Source: Agapetus fuscipes (Eukaryota > Arthropoda > Insecta > Trichoptera > Glossosomatidae). From it: 64,000 nucleotides of DNA. The stretch lies in the NCBI GenBank assembly GCA_951799405.1, contig OX637344.1:868001-932000 (forward strand). The letters are read 5' to 3'. The translations under genes and the position numbers were made by a program. Below, one piece after another: positions 63,297-64,000 of the stretch (the first letter of the stretch is position 1; each line of letters starts with the position of its first letter). The notes beneath the pieces were generated by a model. That model searched no databases. It worked only from the letters and a program-made list of their open reading frames with translations, and was not told where the DNA came from.

Positions 63297-63297
63297 T

Positions 63298-64000
63298 TTA
63301 CTTAAAGACTTTGATTGTGAACAATGGGTAACAAGTCCTACACACACGGGAGGAGGACTACTAGATGTGCTTATCTCACGGGAGGAAGACCAACCGCTTA
63401 ATGTAAATGTCATAGATGTGGGACTCTCGGACCATCAACTTATCACAGCAAGTGTTCCACTGGTTGGAAAGCCCTTGATTTATAAAGAAGTCAGTACCAG
63501 AGCATGGCGTAAATTTGACGTCGAAGCTTTCTGCAGCGACGTTCGAGCCTCGCCGATCTGTGATGCAACCTCTTACTCACTTCTCTCCCTAGACCAGCTC
63601 ATTGACCTGTATGATGAAACATTCTCTAAAATAATTGATCAACATGCTCCAAAGACTTTTAAAAAAATCAGAGAACGCATATCCAATGCCTGGTTCGACA
63701 GTGAGTGCCGAGCTGCAAAACAAAAGATGCGGAGATTTGAAAGGCTCTACAGACGTGGAAAGGACATGAATTTCAGAGTAATGTGGATTAACGCTCAGGC
63801 AGTGTACAGGTCTACAATGCTGAAAAAGAAATCGGAATACTGGTGCACAAAAATTACAAGCCAGCAGGACAAACCTGCCCAAATGTGGAAGTCACTGAAC
63901 AATCTATCGGGAAATGTTAAGCAGACTCTTCTCACCAAAACAAGTGCAGTAGAATTTGGTACTTTTTTTAATGATAAGATCGAAAAAATCAATGCATCTA
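63298..64000 (+). CDS. LINE polyprotein fragment: endonuclease C-terminus and linker, runs off the window
   Basis: Open for 234 codons with no stop. Residues 10-28 read WVTSPTHTGGGLLDVLISR and 42-46 GLSDH, the SDH catalytic motif of apurinic-endonuclease-type LINE nucleases, whose active-site His and Asp cut the target strand. Linker motifs follow: WFDSEC (132-137) and FFNDKIEKI (223-231), as in CR1/L2-type LINEs just before the reverse transcriptase. The N-terminal half of the endonuclease is missing, so the copy is 5'-truncated, directly after an S3 tail. The intact frame suggests recent activity or a still-open copy. Confidence 0.88.

Overview
The window looks like non-coding DNA from a large, repeat-rich eukaryotic genome, most likely an insect. 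The reasons are AT-rich sequence, tRNA-derived SINEs, 5'-truncated LINEs with target-site duplications, hAT elements, foldback elements, GT/AG splice-like signals, and no bacterial-style genes. Recurrent TAGGTAGGTACCTA-like words are something I associate with Lepidoptera, but I cannot name the species. No complete protein-coding host gene, rRNA, functional tRNA or CRISPR array is visible. Most open frames are chance readings of repeats.

The landscape is a dense mosaic of short interspersed elements. S1 is a tRNA-headed SINE of about 300 bp with two alternative 3' tails. S2 is a tRNA-headed SINE of about 320 bp. S3 is a unit of about 260 bp that starts TTCCTTGACTTATAGG and ends in ATTAG or ATTATAG tandem units; it is the most abundant, with over 35 full or partial copies. 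Small inverted-repeat DNA elements, a roughly 100-bp family (L) and several pairwise dispersed repeats lie between them. LINE fragments occur at about 22.75, 29.1, 37.9, 42.5, 50.9, 58.8 and 63.3-64.0 kb. The last is an open endonuclease-linker frame that runs off the window.

Region by region: 1-19 kb is interspersed SINE and MITE copies. From 19.0 to 19.6 kb and from 36.7 to 38.3 kb there are foldback-like elements whose inverted arms are arrays of a 15-16 bp unit; a third lies at 56.6-57.2 kb. 34.2-34.9 kb is a CpG-rich segment that reads like a promoter and first exon on the minus strand. 38.5-39.3 kb is a hAT-like element with a perfect 8-bp target duplication and two nested insertions. 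43.1-43.3 kb has a CCAAT/TATA/initiator-like arrangement on the plus strand.

The most unusual part is 45.0-52.8 kb. On the minus strand a series of good splice acceptors and donors outlines a possible multi-exon transcript. In the middle, 47.0-49.75 kb is a tandem array of seven 350/351-bp units plus a divergent edge copy. Each unit carries the same splice-bounded exon and a small LINE 3'-end insertion with its own 6-bp target duplication. The edge copy lacks that insertion and so preserves the pre-insertion state. Protein-coding potential across the exons is not phase-consistent, so this may be a non-coding or decayed gene.
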